Shown piece after piece: positions 36,856 through 44,895 of a stretch of 64,000 nt of DNA. Source of the stretch: Caldicellulosiruptor hydrothermalis 108 (lineage in GTDB: Bacteria > Bacillota > Thermoanaerobacteria > Caldicellulosiruptorales > Caldicellulosiruptoraceae). The position numbers and the translations under genes were made by a program. Location of the stretch: contig NC_014652.1 in NCBI RefSeq assembly GCF_000166355.1, forward strand, positions 2,206,928-2,270,927, in the 5' to 3' direction. The stretch's first letter is position 1. Every line of letters begins with the position of its first letter. The notes below the pieces were generated by a model. The model was not told the origin of the DNA, searched no databases, and saw only the letters and a program-made list of their open reading frames with translations.

Positions 36856-37605
36856 TTATTTTATTATAAACTCACAATTCACAACAGCAGTTATTTCTTT
36901 ATCTACTGATGTTGTATCATTTATTCCATAGTCACTAACTTCAGTTGAATAAAGCGGAGTTATCTGAAAAACACCCATAGAAGCAGATTTTAATCTTTCA
37001 ACTTGACTTCCTGTGCTCTTTGCAATCTGTTTTGCTCTTCTTACAGAATCTTCTGTTGCTAAAGAAAGCATCTGTATTTTTAAATCTGCAAGCTTTGTAT
37101 AATAATACTGAGGTGGCATAGACTCAAACTGAACACCGGAGTTTATAAGCTCTGTTGACTTTCGAGAAAGATCTGTAATCTTGTCTACATCTTTTGATGT
37201 AATCTGAATGCTTTGCGAAAGCTTGTAGCTATCAACCTTTGTTGAATATATTCCATTTGGAAGCATCTCGTATATTGTTTGAGTTGAAATTGAAGAAAAA
37301 ATTAAGTCCTTTTCAGAAAGTCCTTTCGAAAGGAAATAGTCTTTCACCTTCTTTTGACTTTCTTCTAAAAGTTTGTAAGCTTCTTTTAAATCTTTTGCCA
37401 CAACAGTGTACATACCCGTCCACTTGACAAGGTCAGAGCGAAGCTGTTTTTTTGCAGAACCTGTTACTGTAATGACTTTTCTTTCTGCCCTCAAATTTAT
37501 AAGCCCATTTGATAAAAAGTAAGAAGAGATTGTAAAAGAAATCCCTATAATTAGAGCAACAAGAACATAGGTAACATTTTTATTATTCAAAATTTTAACC
37601 TCCAT
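36856..37605 (-). CDS. SIMPL-domain (DUF541) membrane-anchored protein
   Basis: 249 residues. One N-terminal membrane segment (~10-32), then a DUF541/SIMPL domain beginning ERKVITVTGSAKKQLRSD and ending AVVNCEFIIK. These proteins are periplasmic or extracellular in other bacteria; the function is unknown. AT-rich flanks, single gene. Confidence 0.85.
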   Translation of the reverse strand: MEVKILNNKNVTYVLVALIIGISFTISSYFLSNGLINLRAERKVITVTGSAKKQLRSDLVKWTGMYTVVAKDLKEAYKLLEESQKKVKDYFLSKGLSEKDLIFSSISTQTIYEMLPNGIYSTKVDSYKLSQSIQITSKDVDKITDLSRKSTELINSGVQFESMPPQYYYTKLADLKIQMLSLATEDSVRRAKQIAKSTGSQVERLKSASMGVFQITPLYSTEVSDYGINDTTSVDKEITAVVNCEFIIK

Positions 37606-37680
37606 TTTTTTACTTTATTACATTATATCATTTAATTCTTGAGTCTACAACAAAAAAAATCTTTCTAATAATCTTGTGAT

Positions 37681-38250
37681 TTATGTATTATATTTAAGCA
37701 TATAAAGCACTCCATTTTTTGCATCGTAGATTGCTAAACAAAAATCATATGAATTAAGGTTGATAAGAGTTTTAGTATCGAGGTTTTCATAATCTATAAA
37801 CCTTGCTGTGATAACCGACCTGTCACCAATTGCTTTCCAAAATCCCTCAGAAATTTTAGGAAGACCAACTTCTTTTGCAAAGCCTCCAAATCCTGTAACA
37901 TTACCAGAAAAATCTTTAACTTCTCCGCCATATATTAGTGCTTGATATGCTTGACTTAAAGGGAGCTTTTTCCAGCTTTTTTGTTTTTCGATGTATGAAA
38001 CAAAACTTTTCATACCTTTGGGAGTAAAAACAAATTTGTAAAGTTTCATACCATCATTGTGAAAACCACCATAATCGTCATATATTTTTTCTGAAACTGT
38101 ACCTCTTGGAAGTCTTATGTTAAAATTTTCTTCGAATTCTTTTACACCGCTGTCTTGTGAAAATAAAAGACTAAACGAAAAAATTGTAAATAAGATAGGC
38201 GCTAAGATTATGCTTAAAAAAACTACTGAAAAGTGAACAAATTTTTTCAT
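37681..38250 (-). CDS. hypothetical exported protein
   Basis: 189 residues, family not recognised. The N-terminus has a long hydrophobic segment (~5-32, FSVVFLSIILAPILFTIFSF) that could be a signal peptide or anchor. The rest is soluble and mixed, with PRGTVSEKIYDDYGGFHNDG. It lies 75 bp downstream of the GNAT gene's terminator and upstream of the SIMPL gene, all leftward. Confidence 0.7.
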   Translation of the reverse strand: MKKFVHFSVVFLSIILAPILFTIFSFSLLFSQDSGVKEFEENFNIRLPRGTVSEKIYDDYGGFHNDGMKLYKFVFTPKGMKSFVSYIEKQKSWKKLPLSQAYQALIYGGEVKDFSGNVTGFGGFAKEVGLPKISEGFWKAIGDRSVITARFIDYENLDTKTLINLNSYDFCLAIYDAKNGVLYMLKYNT

Positions 38251-38319
38251 GGTTTGCTCACCATTTTTATTTTGCTATATTATATCACTAAATCTATGTA
38301 ACTGCAACCAAAAATTTAA

Positions 38320-38354
38320 AAAAATAAAAACCACCTGCAAAGTCACAGGTGGTT
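38320..38354 (-). terminator. terminator after the GNAT gene
   Basis: CCACCTG and CAGGTGG pair on the reverse strand, followed by a T-rich stretch. Confidence 0.75.
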
Positions 38355-38376
38355 AAGTCTGTTTGAAACAAATACT

Positions 38377-39195
38377 CTATAATCCCAATGTTACCCACGT
38401 GCCAATCTGCTGAAAACCAATTTTTCTGTATATATTAGCAGCTTTAGGGTTATCACAAAACAAACAAAGTGACTTTCCTTCTTTTATCAAATCACTGCAA
38501 AGTCTTTTCATGCAAATAGTAGCATATCCTCTTGAACGATACTCGTGCATTGTGCAAACACTTAAAACCATTGCCATGTCTGCAATTTCTGAACCTGTCC
38601 GCGCAGATGATACAACCATTCCATCTTCTTCTATATAATATATCCTGCTTCTTCCCATCAAAACATCCTGTCTTAGCTGTTCAAATGTTGAAGGATTTAA
38701 AAATTCTTCTATAGACTGATATAAGTATACTATCAGTTCAAGCTTGTCAAGGTTTTCTTCTAAATTATCCTTATTTATTACCTTGACCTTTTCAAATTCT
38801 TCCTGAGAAAGTGATAATTTATTCTTATCTACACTGCTGTCAAGTTTCATAAAAAGTTGTTCTCTTTTATTAAGCACATTCAATGCTTTCAAAAACGGCA
38901 TAATAACATCCTTTTTGCCAGAAAGAACTTTGCACTTTGTTGTAAGTATTATGTTACAAAATGAGTCAATGTCCCAGCTGTCAGAATCTGAATAGAAAAT
39001 CAAATCTCTGCGATAGCGAAGAAGAACTGCTTTTAAATTTCCAGATACTATATCAAATTCTCCCCAAACCTCAACAACCGGTGAGTCAAAACCAAAACTC
39101 AAGATATCGCCAATTATAAAAATATTCCACTCTTTTTCCTTTCGGACAAAATCCATAAGAGTTTCAAAATCAGCATTTGAGAGTTTTCTTATCAT
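38377..39195 (-). CDS. GNAT-family N-acetyltransferase
   Basis: About 272 residues from ATG 39195 (MIRKLSNADFE); the frame is open 19 codons upstream. The C-terminal GNAT fold is clear: AMVLSVCTMHEYRSRGYATICMKRLC is motif A with RSRGYA, followed by NPKAANIYRKIGF. The N-terminal half has no recognised motif. Substrate unknown. Confidence 0.82.
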   Translation of the reverse strand: MIRKLSNADFETLMDFVRKEKEWNIFIIGDILSFGFDSPVVEVWGEFDIVSGNLKAVLLRYRRDLIFYSDSDSWDIDSFCNIILTTKCKVLSGKKDVIMPFLKALNVLNKREQLFMKLDSSVDKNKLSLSQEEFEKVKVINKDNLEENLDKLELIVYLYQSIEEFLNPSTFEQLRQDVLMGRSRIYYIEEDGMVVSSARTGSEIADMAMVLSVCTMHEYRSRGYATICMKRLCSDLIKEGKSLCLFCDNPKAANIYRKIGFQQIGTWVTLGL

Positions 39196-39252
39196 AAAAA
39201 TCACACTTTCCTGTTTTTTTACAATTATACTACCAAACCTAAATCTAATCAA

Positions 39253-39541
39253 CTAGTTTTGATAGTGTTAAGCGGTTGTAGGGAAAACTTTTTCTTAAAA
39301 TAGTTCTAAGTTGTATAAATTATAAGCTTTTTGCTGCTTTAGGATGTCAAAATAAAATTCGATTGCATTTACTTAAGAATTCCTGCAACACCTATAGGTA
39401 ATCTTGAAATATCAGTGTCAAGAACACGAAGAGGTGATTTCGACTGCATATTGTTCTGTTTAATTAATTTTTTTTTCTTTATCCATCGCTCATATAATTT
39501 CCACAAAAAGAATGTCTCAAAATTGAATATTTTCAGAAAAA
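39253..39541. other. intergenic, nothing certain
   Basis: AT-rich. A 26-codon leftward frame (MQSKSPLRVLDT..., about 39374-39454) has no ribosome site and may be a gene remnant. I do not call it. Confidence 0.4.
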
Positions 39542-40042
39542 CTAATTTTTTGCATTTGGAGACCTTAGTCTTAAAATAGGATTTAATGCATAAAAAACTG
39601 CTATTGCAATTAATGAATCTGCCACATGATGAATCATTGTCCCTATTCCCACAACAACAAATGCTTTGTAAAAGTCAAACCCAAAAGGCATTACAACCAC
39701 AGCTTCCAAAACAGCATGTATGGGAACTGTTATCGCCAAAGCAATAGGAAAAGAATATCCTTTTTGTATCACTTTCGCCCCAACATATCCAAATACTGCG
39801 TGAACTGCCGCTCTGGCCGCTATTACAGGCCCTAACTTAATTAGAAAACCTATTGCAGACCCAATACCTACGAATAGTGCTGTTGCAGGACTTATAAGCA
39901 TTGCCAACATTACAGGTACATGAGATGCAAGGGTAGCCGAAAAAGGCGGTATAAATACTCCCAATACTCCTCCCAAGGCTAAGGGTATAAGTATTGAGAA
40001 TGCCGTCAAAAGTCCTCCAATTGTAATCTCTCTTGCTCTCAC
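39542..40042 (-). CDS. niaX: ECF transporter S component, probably for niacin
   Basis: 166 residues, about five or six membrane segments, no soluble domain. It starts MRAREITIGGLLTAF, typical of ECF S components. It follows the NiaR-type regulator gene and has a palindromic operator 40-60 bp upstream of its start, which points to niacin uptake (NiaX). The energising ECF-A/T subunits are not in the window. Substrate assignment comes from context. Confidence 0.8.
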   Translation of the reverse strand: MRAREITIGGLLTAFSILIPLALGGVLGVFIPPFSATLASHVPVMLAMLISPATALFVGIGSAIGFLIKLGPVIAARAAVHAVFGYVGAKVIQKGYSFPIALAITVPIHAVLEAVVVMPFGFDFYKAFVVVGIGTMIHHVADSLIAIAVFYALNPILRLRSPNAKN

Positions 40043-40083
40043 ACTAAAACCTCCTGTCCTTTATTTTTATAGCCATAGTATAC

Positions 40084-40103
40084 ACAGGTGTATATACATC
40101 TGT
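40084..40103. promoter_or_regulatory. candidate NiaR operator
   Basis: ACAGGTGTATATACATCTGT is a 20-bp palindrome with one mismatched pair, upstream of the transporter gene and downstream of niaR. Its TGT...ACA core suits a niacin-responsive NiaR site. Confidence 0.6.
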
Positions 40104-40109
40104 CAAAAA

Positions 40110-40146
40110 TAAAATAACCACTTCTTAGATTTGTTAAGTGGCTATA
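40110..40146 (-). terminator. terminator after niaR
   Basis: CCACTT and AAGTGG arms, followed on the reverse strand by TTATTTTATTTTT. Confidence 0.6.
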
Positions 40147-40150
40147 TTTA

Positions 40151-40666
40151 TTATTCCATTAAAAAACCTTTTTCTTTTAATATCTTTTGTATCCTATTCA
40201 ACACCTCTTCACTATCTGCTTCAACAGTGTGAAGATGCACTCCTCCTGTCAGCGAAGACAAAAGTTTCGCTTTGCCTTCTTTTACAAACTCCATGAACTT
40301 GCTTACATCATACCTTGAGGAAAGCATTAAAAGGCCTCTTAACTCACCGTACAAAGGATGTTCTACAATTACATCCAGCACCTTCCCTCCATTGTCAACT
40401 ATGAGATTTAATTCTTCTTCTGTCCTCTCGCATTCATGTTTAACAGCAAAAACTCTCTTTATCGAATTTTCTTTCGTGTGATCTATTATATAACCTTGAG
40501 GGGCAGACAATATCTTAATGCCTTTAGCTCTCAAAATAGCTATATCCTGCACTATCACCTGCCTTGTGACACCAAAAAGTTTAGCAAGTTCAGTCCCCGA
40601 TATAGCTTTTTTTGCATTTTTTAAAATCTCAATTATCTTGTTCCTTCTCTCTTCCGTCCTCATCAT
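40151..40666 (-). CDS. niaR: niacin-responsive transcription repressor NiaR (HTH-3H)
   Basis: 171 residues. N-terminal winged helix (AISGTELAKLFGVTRQVIVQDIAILRA, ~22-48) and a C-terminal 3H domain with three histidine-bearing stretches (VKHECERTEEEL, VEHPLYGELRG, GGVHLHTVEAD). NiaR represses NAD-salvage or niacin uptake genes when niacin is present. The adjacent ECF S gene and operator support the role. Confidence 0.9.
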   Translation of the reverse strand: MMRTEERRNKIIEILKNAKKAISGTELAKLFGVTRQVIVQDIAILRAKGIKILSAPQGYIIDHTKENSIKRVFAVKHECERTEEELNLIVDNGGKVLDVIVEHPLYGELRGLLMLSSRYDVSKFMEFVKEGKAKLLSSLTGGVHLHTVEADSEEVLNRIQKILKEKGFLME

Positions 40667-40676
40667 TCTCCACCTT

Positions 40677-40744
40677 TTTCAGTATAGCATTTGCACTATA
40701 AGGAAAAACATGGCTGTTACTATTATAAATCTCCTATACTGAAA
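40677..40744. repeat. 11-bp perfect inverted repeat upstream of niaR
   Basis: TTTCAGTATAG (40677-40687) and CTATACTGAAA (40734-40744) are perfect inverse copies 46 bp apart. They could be ends of a tiny mobile remnant, a cruciform or a regulator site. Confidence 0.45.
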
Positions 40745-40854
40745 GCTTCTGGTAGTAAGTATATTGTAGAAGTACTAAAATATGTGCCAAAATTTTCAGT
40801 CTTGTAGAATTTGTTAGCACCTGATGTTTCGCAATTTTTTCGTCTGAAGGTCAG

Positions 40855-41020
40855 CTATTGAGGTTATTCAGACTTGCTTTCTTTAAATCATCAACGAATA
40901 CAGGTATCTTTTTCCATTTGTAAGTATAACTAAATATAGCAATAAAATTTAAAAGCACTTCAACACTTATTATCCTAAAAATATTTATTATTTTTATTCT
41001 ACCACAATCCTATGAGAAGC
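40855..41020 (-). pseudogene. C-terminal fragment of a transposase-like protein
   Basis: Reverse-strand translation is open for about 50 codons, includes LLNFIAIFSYTYKWKKIPV, and ends at a stop near 40858. The pattern resembles the C-terminus of an IS transposase. There is no start codon or ribosome site. Fragment identity is tentative. Confidence 0.4.
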
Positions 41021-41095
41021 AAAAGATGACCAAAAGGGATGTTAAAAACAAAATTGTGTCTGAGTGACTATCATAGGCTTATCTCTCATTGTGTC

Positions 41096-41222
41096 AGCAC
41101 CCTAACTTATGTTTGACAATACGAGGATACGAACGCATAACCTTTTCAACTGGTACAGGAATCCTATATGTCTTACCATAGATGTCTTGGTACCCCTCAA
41201 CATACTTCGGGTTTAAGCTTGG
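41096..41222 (-). pseudogene. C-terminal gene fragment, possibly from a transposase
   Basis: Reverse-strand frame of about 40 codons including YVEGYQDIYGKTYRIPVPVE and ending KHKLGC-stop. It has no start. It begins right after a GC-rich hairpin region (about 41225-41275), as if an element had been inserted into the parent gene. Family not recognised. Confidence 0.4.
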
Positions 41223-41224
41223 GC

Positions 41225-41280
41225 CTCAAAGCCGCTTACCCATCCCCTGAAGAAGAAGGGTTTGCGGAGCCCATTTCTCT
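41225..41280 (-). repeat. GC-rich hairpin region resembling an IS605-type right end
   Basis: On the reverse strand AAACCC...GGGATGGGT and AAGCGGCTTTGAGGCC follow the 102-residue gene. Imperfect GC-rich hairpins immediately after an accessory ORF resemble IS200/IS605 right ends. No TnpA or TnpB gene is present. Confidence 0.3.
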
Positions 41281-41281
41281 G

Positions 41282-41590
41282 TCAGAGTTTTTTCCGGGGT
41301 CGTTCCATCTCATCTGGACCGGCGAGCCGGTAGATTCGTAACTTGCGGCTCCGTGGAAACTCCCTCTTCATTAGGGATTTGAGCAGTTTAGGAAGATCTG
41401 ATTCTGAAACGCGGAACTCGCCCTTTTCATAGCCTCGCTCGCGCACTAAAAAAGTTTTCTCATCAAGCTTCAGAATAGTAATCCCTCGATTACGCTTATA
41501 CGAGAGGATCTCCAGACCTTGCGTCGGAGTCAATTTGGCAAGCGTTGTACAGACCCGCTGCAGGGTCGTTTCCAGGTTGATTAAAGCCAT
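41282..41590 (-). CDS. conserved-looking orphan protein of foreign base composition
   Basis: 102 residues, intact, preceded by GAGGGGG 8 nt before the ATG. It is basic at the C-terminus (KREFPRSRKLRIYRL, ending RPRKKL). Family not recognised. The base composition is visibly more GC-rich than its neighbours, and it lies among transposase fragments, so recent transfer on a mobile element is likely. It may be a cargo or accessory gene of an IS200/IS605-type element. Function unknown. Confidence 0.6.
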   Translation of the reverse strand: MALINLETTLQRVCTTLAKLTPTQGLEILSYKRNRGITILKLDEKTFLVRERGYEKGEFRVSESDLPKLLKSLMKREFPRSRKLRIYRLAGPDEMERPRKKL

Positions 41591-41695
41591 TCGGGTTCCC
41601 CCTCGTGTGAATTTCTTGTTTTTCCACTTTTTATTTTATTCTTCTCTTTACCAAGAGTAGAAAGCTCTTTTTTTATTTAAAATTTTGTAAATATT

Positions 41696-43888
41696 TTACC
41701 CCAAAATAGCTTTTAAAATCCACATATGTGAATTAAAATCACCCCATGTACGTGGAATCATTATTCCTATGTTCATAAGTTCATCTCCAAACCTAATCTT
41801 TTCATCGCCTTCAATAATATACTTTTTATCAGGATCAAGCCCGTCAAGCTTGAGTCTCTTTATTGGCGGATTTGGCTCACCTAATATATTCACATAAAAC
41901 ACAACTGCCTCATTTTTGTCTTCTGTTACAAACATCCAAGCAGCTACATTTTCTTCAAATGGAGAAATTAGCCTGTACAAATCACCTTCAAATATTATAT
42001 GCCAAATTCTCTTGTAAAGTTCAATCTGTCTCTTTATCTCTTCTTTATCCTCTTGAGATAGTTTTGTCAAATCAAGCTCATATCCAAAACAGCCAGAAAG
42101 TGCTACAACCCCTCTTGTCTTCATTGGTGTTATCCTACCAACCTGATGGTTTGGTACAATTGATACATGCGCACCCATAGTTGATGCTGGATACACTATG
42201 CTTGTTCCAAACTGGATTTTAAGCCTTTCGATTGCGTCTGTGTCATCGCTTGTCCAAATTTGAGGCATGTAATACAAAATTCCCGGGTCAAACCTTCCAC
42301 CACCGCCAGAACATCCTTCAAATAAGATGTGTGGAAACTCTGTTGTAAGCTCTTCCATCATTTGATAAAGTCCTAAAACATATCTGTGGAAGACCTCTTT
42401 TTGCCTCTCTGGTGGAAGAGCAAGAGAGTAAGCTTCTGTTAAGGGCCTGTTCATGTCCCACTTGATATATTCAATTGGAGCTGTTCTTAAAATCTCTTTC
42501 ATCATCCTTAAAATCTCTTTTCTCACATCTTCTCTCGTGATGTCCAAAACGTACTGGTTTCTGCATTGTGTCAATGTCCTTCCTCGTACCTGTATGCACC
42601 AATCAGGATGCTTTCTGTAAAGCTCACTATCTGGCGAGACCATCTCAGGCTCAAACCACAGTCCAAATTTGAGCCCCATTTCATTTAACTTTTTCCCAAG
42701 CCCGTCCAAACCGTTTGGAAGCTTTCTTCTGTCAACAAACCAGTCTCCAAGTGAGCTTGTATCATCGTCTCTTTTACCAAACCAACCATCATCTAAAACA
42801 AACAGCTCAATCCCAAGCTCTTTTGCCTCTTTTGCCAATGCCAAAAGCTTTTCTTCATTGAAATTGAAATATGCTGCTTCCCAGCTGTTTATAAGAATCG
42901 GTCTTCTCTTGTCTCGATATGCTCCTCTGCAAAGTCTTTTTCTGTAAAGCTTGTGGTATGTGCGAGACATTCCTCCCAAGCCATCTTGTGAATAAACCAT
43001 TACAACCTCGGGTGTCTGAAACTTCTCGCCTGGATCTAACACCCAGGTGAACTCAAATGGATTTATACCAATTGTCACCCTAACAAGGTTGTACTGGTCT
43101 TTTTCAACAATTGCAGCAAAATTACCACTGTAGACAAGAGAAAACCCATAAACATCTCCAAACTTTTCGGTCGCACCCTTTGATAAAAGTGCTATAAACG
43201 GATTGTGCTGATGTGAGCTTTCACCTCTTGCACTTTCAATTATCTGAGTTCCGTGGATAAGAGGAGTTCTCTCTATGTATCTTTCTCTTGCCCATGAACC
43301 CCACAGGTGCAAAAGTTCAAAATCCCCTTCTGGAAAGTCAACACATGCACTCATTGCACGAAGGATTTTTAGTTTTTGTTTTCCTAAGTTCTCAAATCTT
43401 ACGCTTCTTGTTATTGCATCATAATCTTTGTAGGCTGTATAAATCAATGTGACTTTCAAATCAATCAAATCATCATAAAGTTCTATCTCCAGTGTTTGAG
43501 CTTCATCAGATGACTCGACATATGTTGTTGGAAGACCTTCAAGTTTGGGCTTTCCATCATAGATTCTGTGAGTTTTGTAAACTAAGTTTGTAATGCGAGA
43601 GCCATCTTCCTGTTCGATTTGGTATGCAGGATGCCTGAAATCTGAATTTCCATATGCTGGATATTCCTGTGGCATAGTCTCAAAAGAATATGTTTTATCG
43701 TTGGGGTCTGGCGTTGCACCAAAGACTCTTCCTGCTGTAATGTCTATATCCATCCATTCAAACTCTTTTATTTTTTTTCCCCAATAAACATGTGCTAAGT
43801 ATTTGCCTTTGAAAAGCTTTATTACATAGCTTGTATCCTTTGCTTCTATGAAAAACATGGATGTTTGAGGATTGAATTTTATTGGCAT
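41696..43888 (-). CDS. GH36 alpha-galactosidase
   Basis: 730 residues, the typical length of bacterial GH36 enzymes. The TIM barrel includes LFVLDDGWFGKRDDD, the nucleophile region EYIKWDMNRPL (D near 478), LFEGCSGGGGRFDPG, and the acid/base region QIWTSDDTDA (D near 549). It removes alpha-galactosyl groups from raffinose-type sugars or galactomannan fragments. No signal peptide, so it is cytoplasmic. A decayed sugar permease lies just upstream, so its transport partner may have been lost. Confidence 0.95.
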   Translation of the reverse strand: MPIKFNPQTSMFFIEAKDTSYVIKLFKGKYLAHVYWGKKIKEFEWMDIDITAGRVFGATPDPNDKTYSFETMPQEYPAYGNSDFRHPAYQIEQEDGSRITNLVYKTHRIYDGKPKLEGLPTTYVESSDEAQTLEIELYDDLIDLKVTLIYTAYKDYDAITRSVRFENLGKQKLKILRAMSACVDFPEGDFELLHLWGSWARERYIERTPLIHGTQIIESARGESSHQHNPFIALLSKGATEKFGDVYGFSLVYSGNFAAIVEKDQYNLVRVTIGINPFEFTWVLDPGEKFQTPEVVMVYSQDGLGGMSRTYHKLYRKRLCRGAYRDKRRPILINSWEAAYFNFNEEKLLALAKEAKELGIELFVLDDGWFGKRDDDTSSLGDWFVDRRKLPNGLDGLGKKLNEMGLKFGLWFEPEMVSPDSELYRKHPDWCIQVRGRTLTQCRNQYVLDITREDVRKEILRMMKEILRTAPIEYIKWDMNRPLTEAYSLALPPERQKEVFHRYVLGLYQMMEELTTEFPHILFEGCSGGGGRFDPGILYYMPQIWTSDDTDAIERLKIQFGTSIVYPASTMGAHVSIVPNHQVGRITPMKTRGVVALSGCFGYELDLTKLSQEDKEEIKRQIELYKRIWHIIFEGDLYRLISPFEENVAAWMFVTEDKNEAVVFYVNILGEPNPPIKRLKLDGLDPDKKYIIEGDEKIRFGDELMNIGIMIPRTWGDFNSHMWILKAILG

Positions 43889-44036
43889 TTTGTTGCCCCC
43901 TTCTTTATGTTCTTTATAAATTTTTATCCCGCAACTTTAATAATATCATCAAGGTACTTTCTTTTTCTATAGCAATTTAAAATCTTGATATATTTTTTAA
44001 ATATTTGATATGTCTTTACCATTTAATTACAGTATG
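43889..44036. other. intergenic upstream of the alpha-galactosidase gene
   Basis: AT-rich; contains the GGGGG ribosome site of the GH36 gene. No clear promoter or operator was picked out. Confidence 0.4.
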
Positions 44037-44240
44037 CTAACTTTTTATACCTGTCAAAGCAATAGTTTCAATTATATATTTTTGCCCCAGCAAATAAACA
44101 ACCAAAACAGGAATTATTGCTATCGTAGATGCAGCTATCATAAGTGCCCAGTCTGTAACATATATTCCTTTAAACTGAGCAAACAAAAGTGGTACTGTAT
44201 ACTTTTCTGGAGTATTCAAAAAATTAATGAACCCAAAAAA
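44037..44240 (-). pseudogene. C-terminal remnant of a MalG-type sugar permease
   Basis: About 66 codons matching the extreme C-terminus of carbohydrate ABC permeases: FLNTPEKYTVPLLFAQFKG, then WALMIAASTIAIIPVLVVYL and QKYIIETIALTGIKS. The upstream part is absent and a stop precedes the fragment. It probably belonged to an alpha-galactoside transporter linked to the GH36 gene. Confidence 0.8.
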
Positions 44241-44515
44241 TCATAATAGAAATTGCTTTGAAAAACAAAAAGATGTTGTAAAAATTACAAAAGACTTGCT
44301 TGTTAAACTTGAAAATTCTAAAGAAATAATTATTTTTAATGGTGAAGTTTGAATGATCAAGCAAAGAATTATATTAAAGAAATTCTTACAATCGCACTTC
44401 AATATGGGAAGATAATTAATTAAAAATGATATATTGTGTATCATGCATTCTTTTGTTATTCATTCCATAAATTTTTATTATTAATGAAGTACTGTAGGAT
44501 CAGGAGCGATCAGAA
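44241..44515. other. decayed intergenic DNA
   Basis: Contains a short rightward frame (CFEKQKDVVKITKDLLVKLE..., about 44255-44352) without start or ribosome site. No function assignable. Confidence 0.4.
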
Positions 44516-44816
44516 TATGGATGTAGGAAAAAGAATTAAATAACTAAGAAAAAGATACAAAATTGGCCAATATAAATTAGCAAGATTTAGTAAATATCGG
44601 ACAATCAAACTTATAGGACATCGAAAGAGGTATAAAACAACCTACTATCTCAACAATTGGAAATTTGTGTAAAGCTTTTAATATAAGTCTGTCAGAATTT
44701 TTTAAAGAAGACATTGTTGAAATATCTCCAGAAGTCAGAGAACTTTAGAAACATACATCCAAACTTTCACCTGAATAAATTAAAAAGCTTAGTGAATTTT
44801 TGAGTTCTCTTTGAAT
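44516..44816 (+). pseudogene. degenerate XRE-family transcriptional regulator
   Basis: Starts MDVGKRIK-stop. After a shift of frame the XRE helix-turn-helix is recognisable: DIERGIKQPTISTIGNLCKA, then FNISLSEFFKEDIVEISPEV, with further in-frame stops and a tail IKKLSEFLSSL. At least one frameshift and three stops make it non-functional. Confidence 0.75.
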
Positions 44817-44852
44817 GAAATAAGAATATTTATGAATGAAAAATAAAAGGAA

Positions 44853-44890
44853 TCCCCCTTGTTATATAAAACTTTTTAAAACAAGGGGGC
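44853..44890 (-). terminator. terminator after the GH32 gene
   Basis: CCCCCTTGTT and AACAAGGGGG form a 10-bp stem; the U tract on the reverse strand is imperfect. Confidence 0.65.
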
Positions 44891-44895
44891 ATAAA

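Noticed and set aside
39374-39454. Short leftward ORF in the gap upstream of the ECF transporter region
   Set aside because: 26 codons, no ribosome site, no recognised family; kept only as a note.
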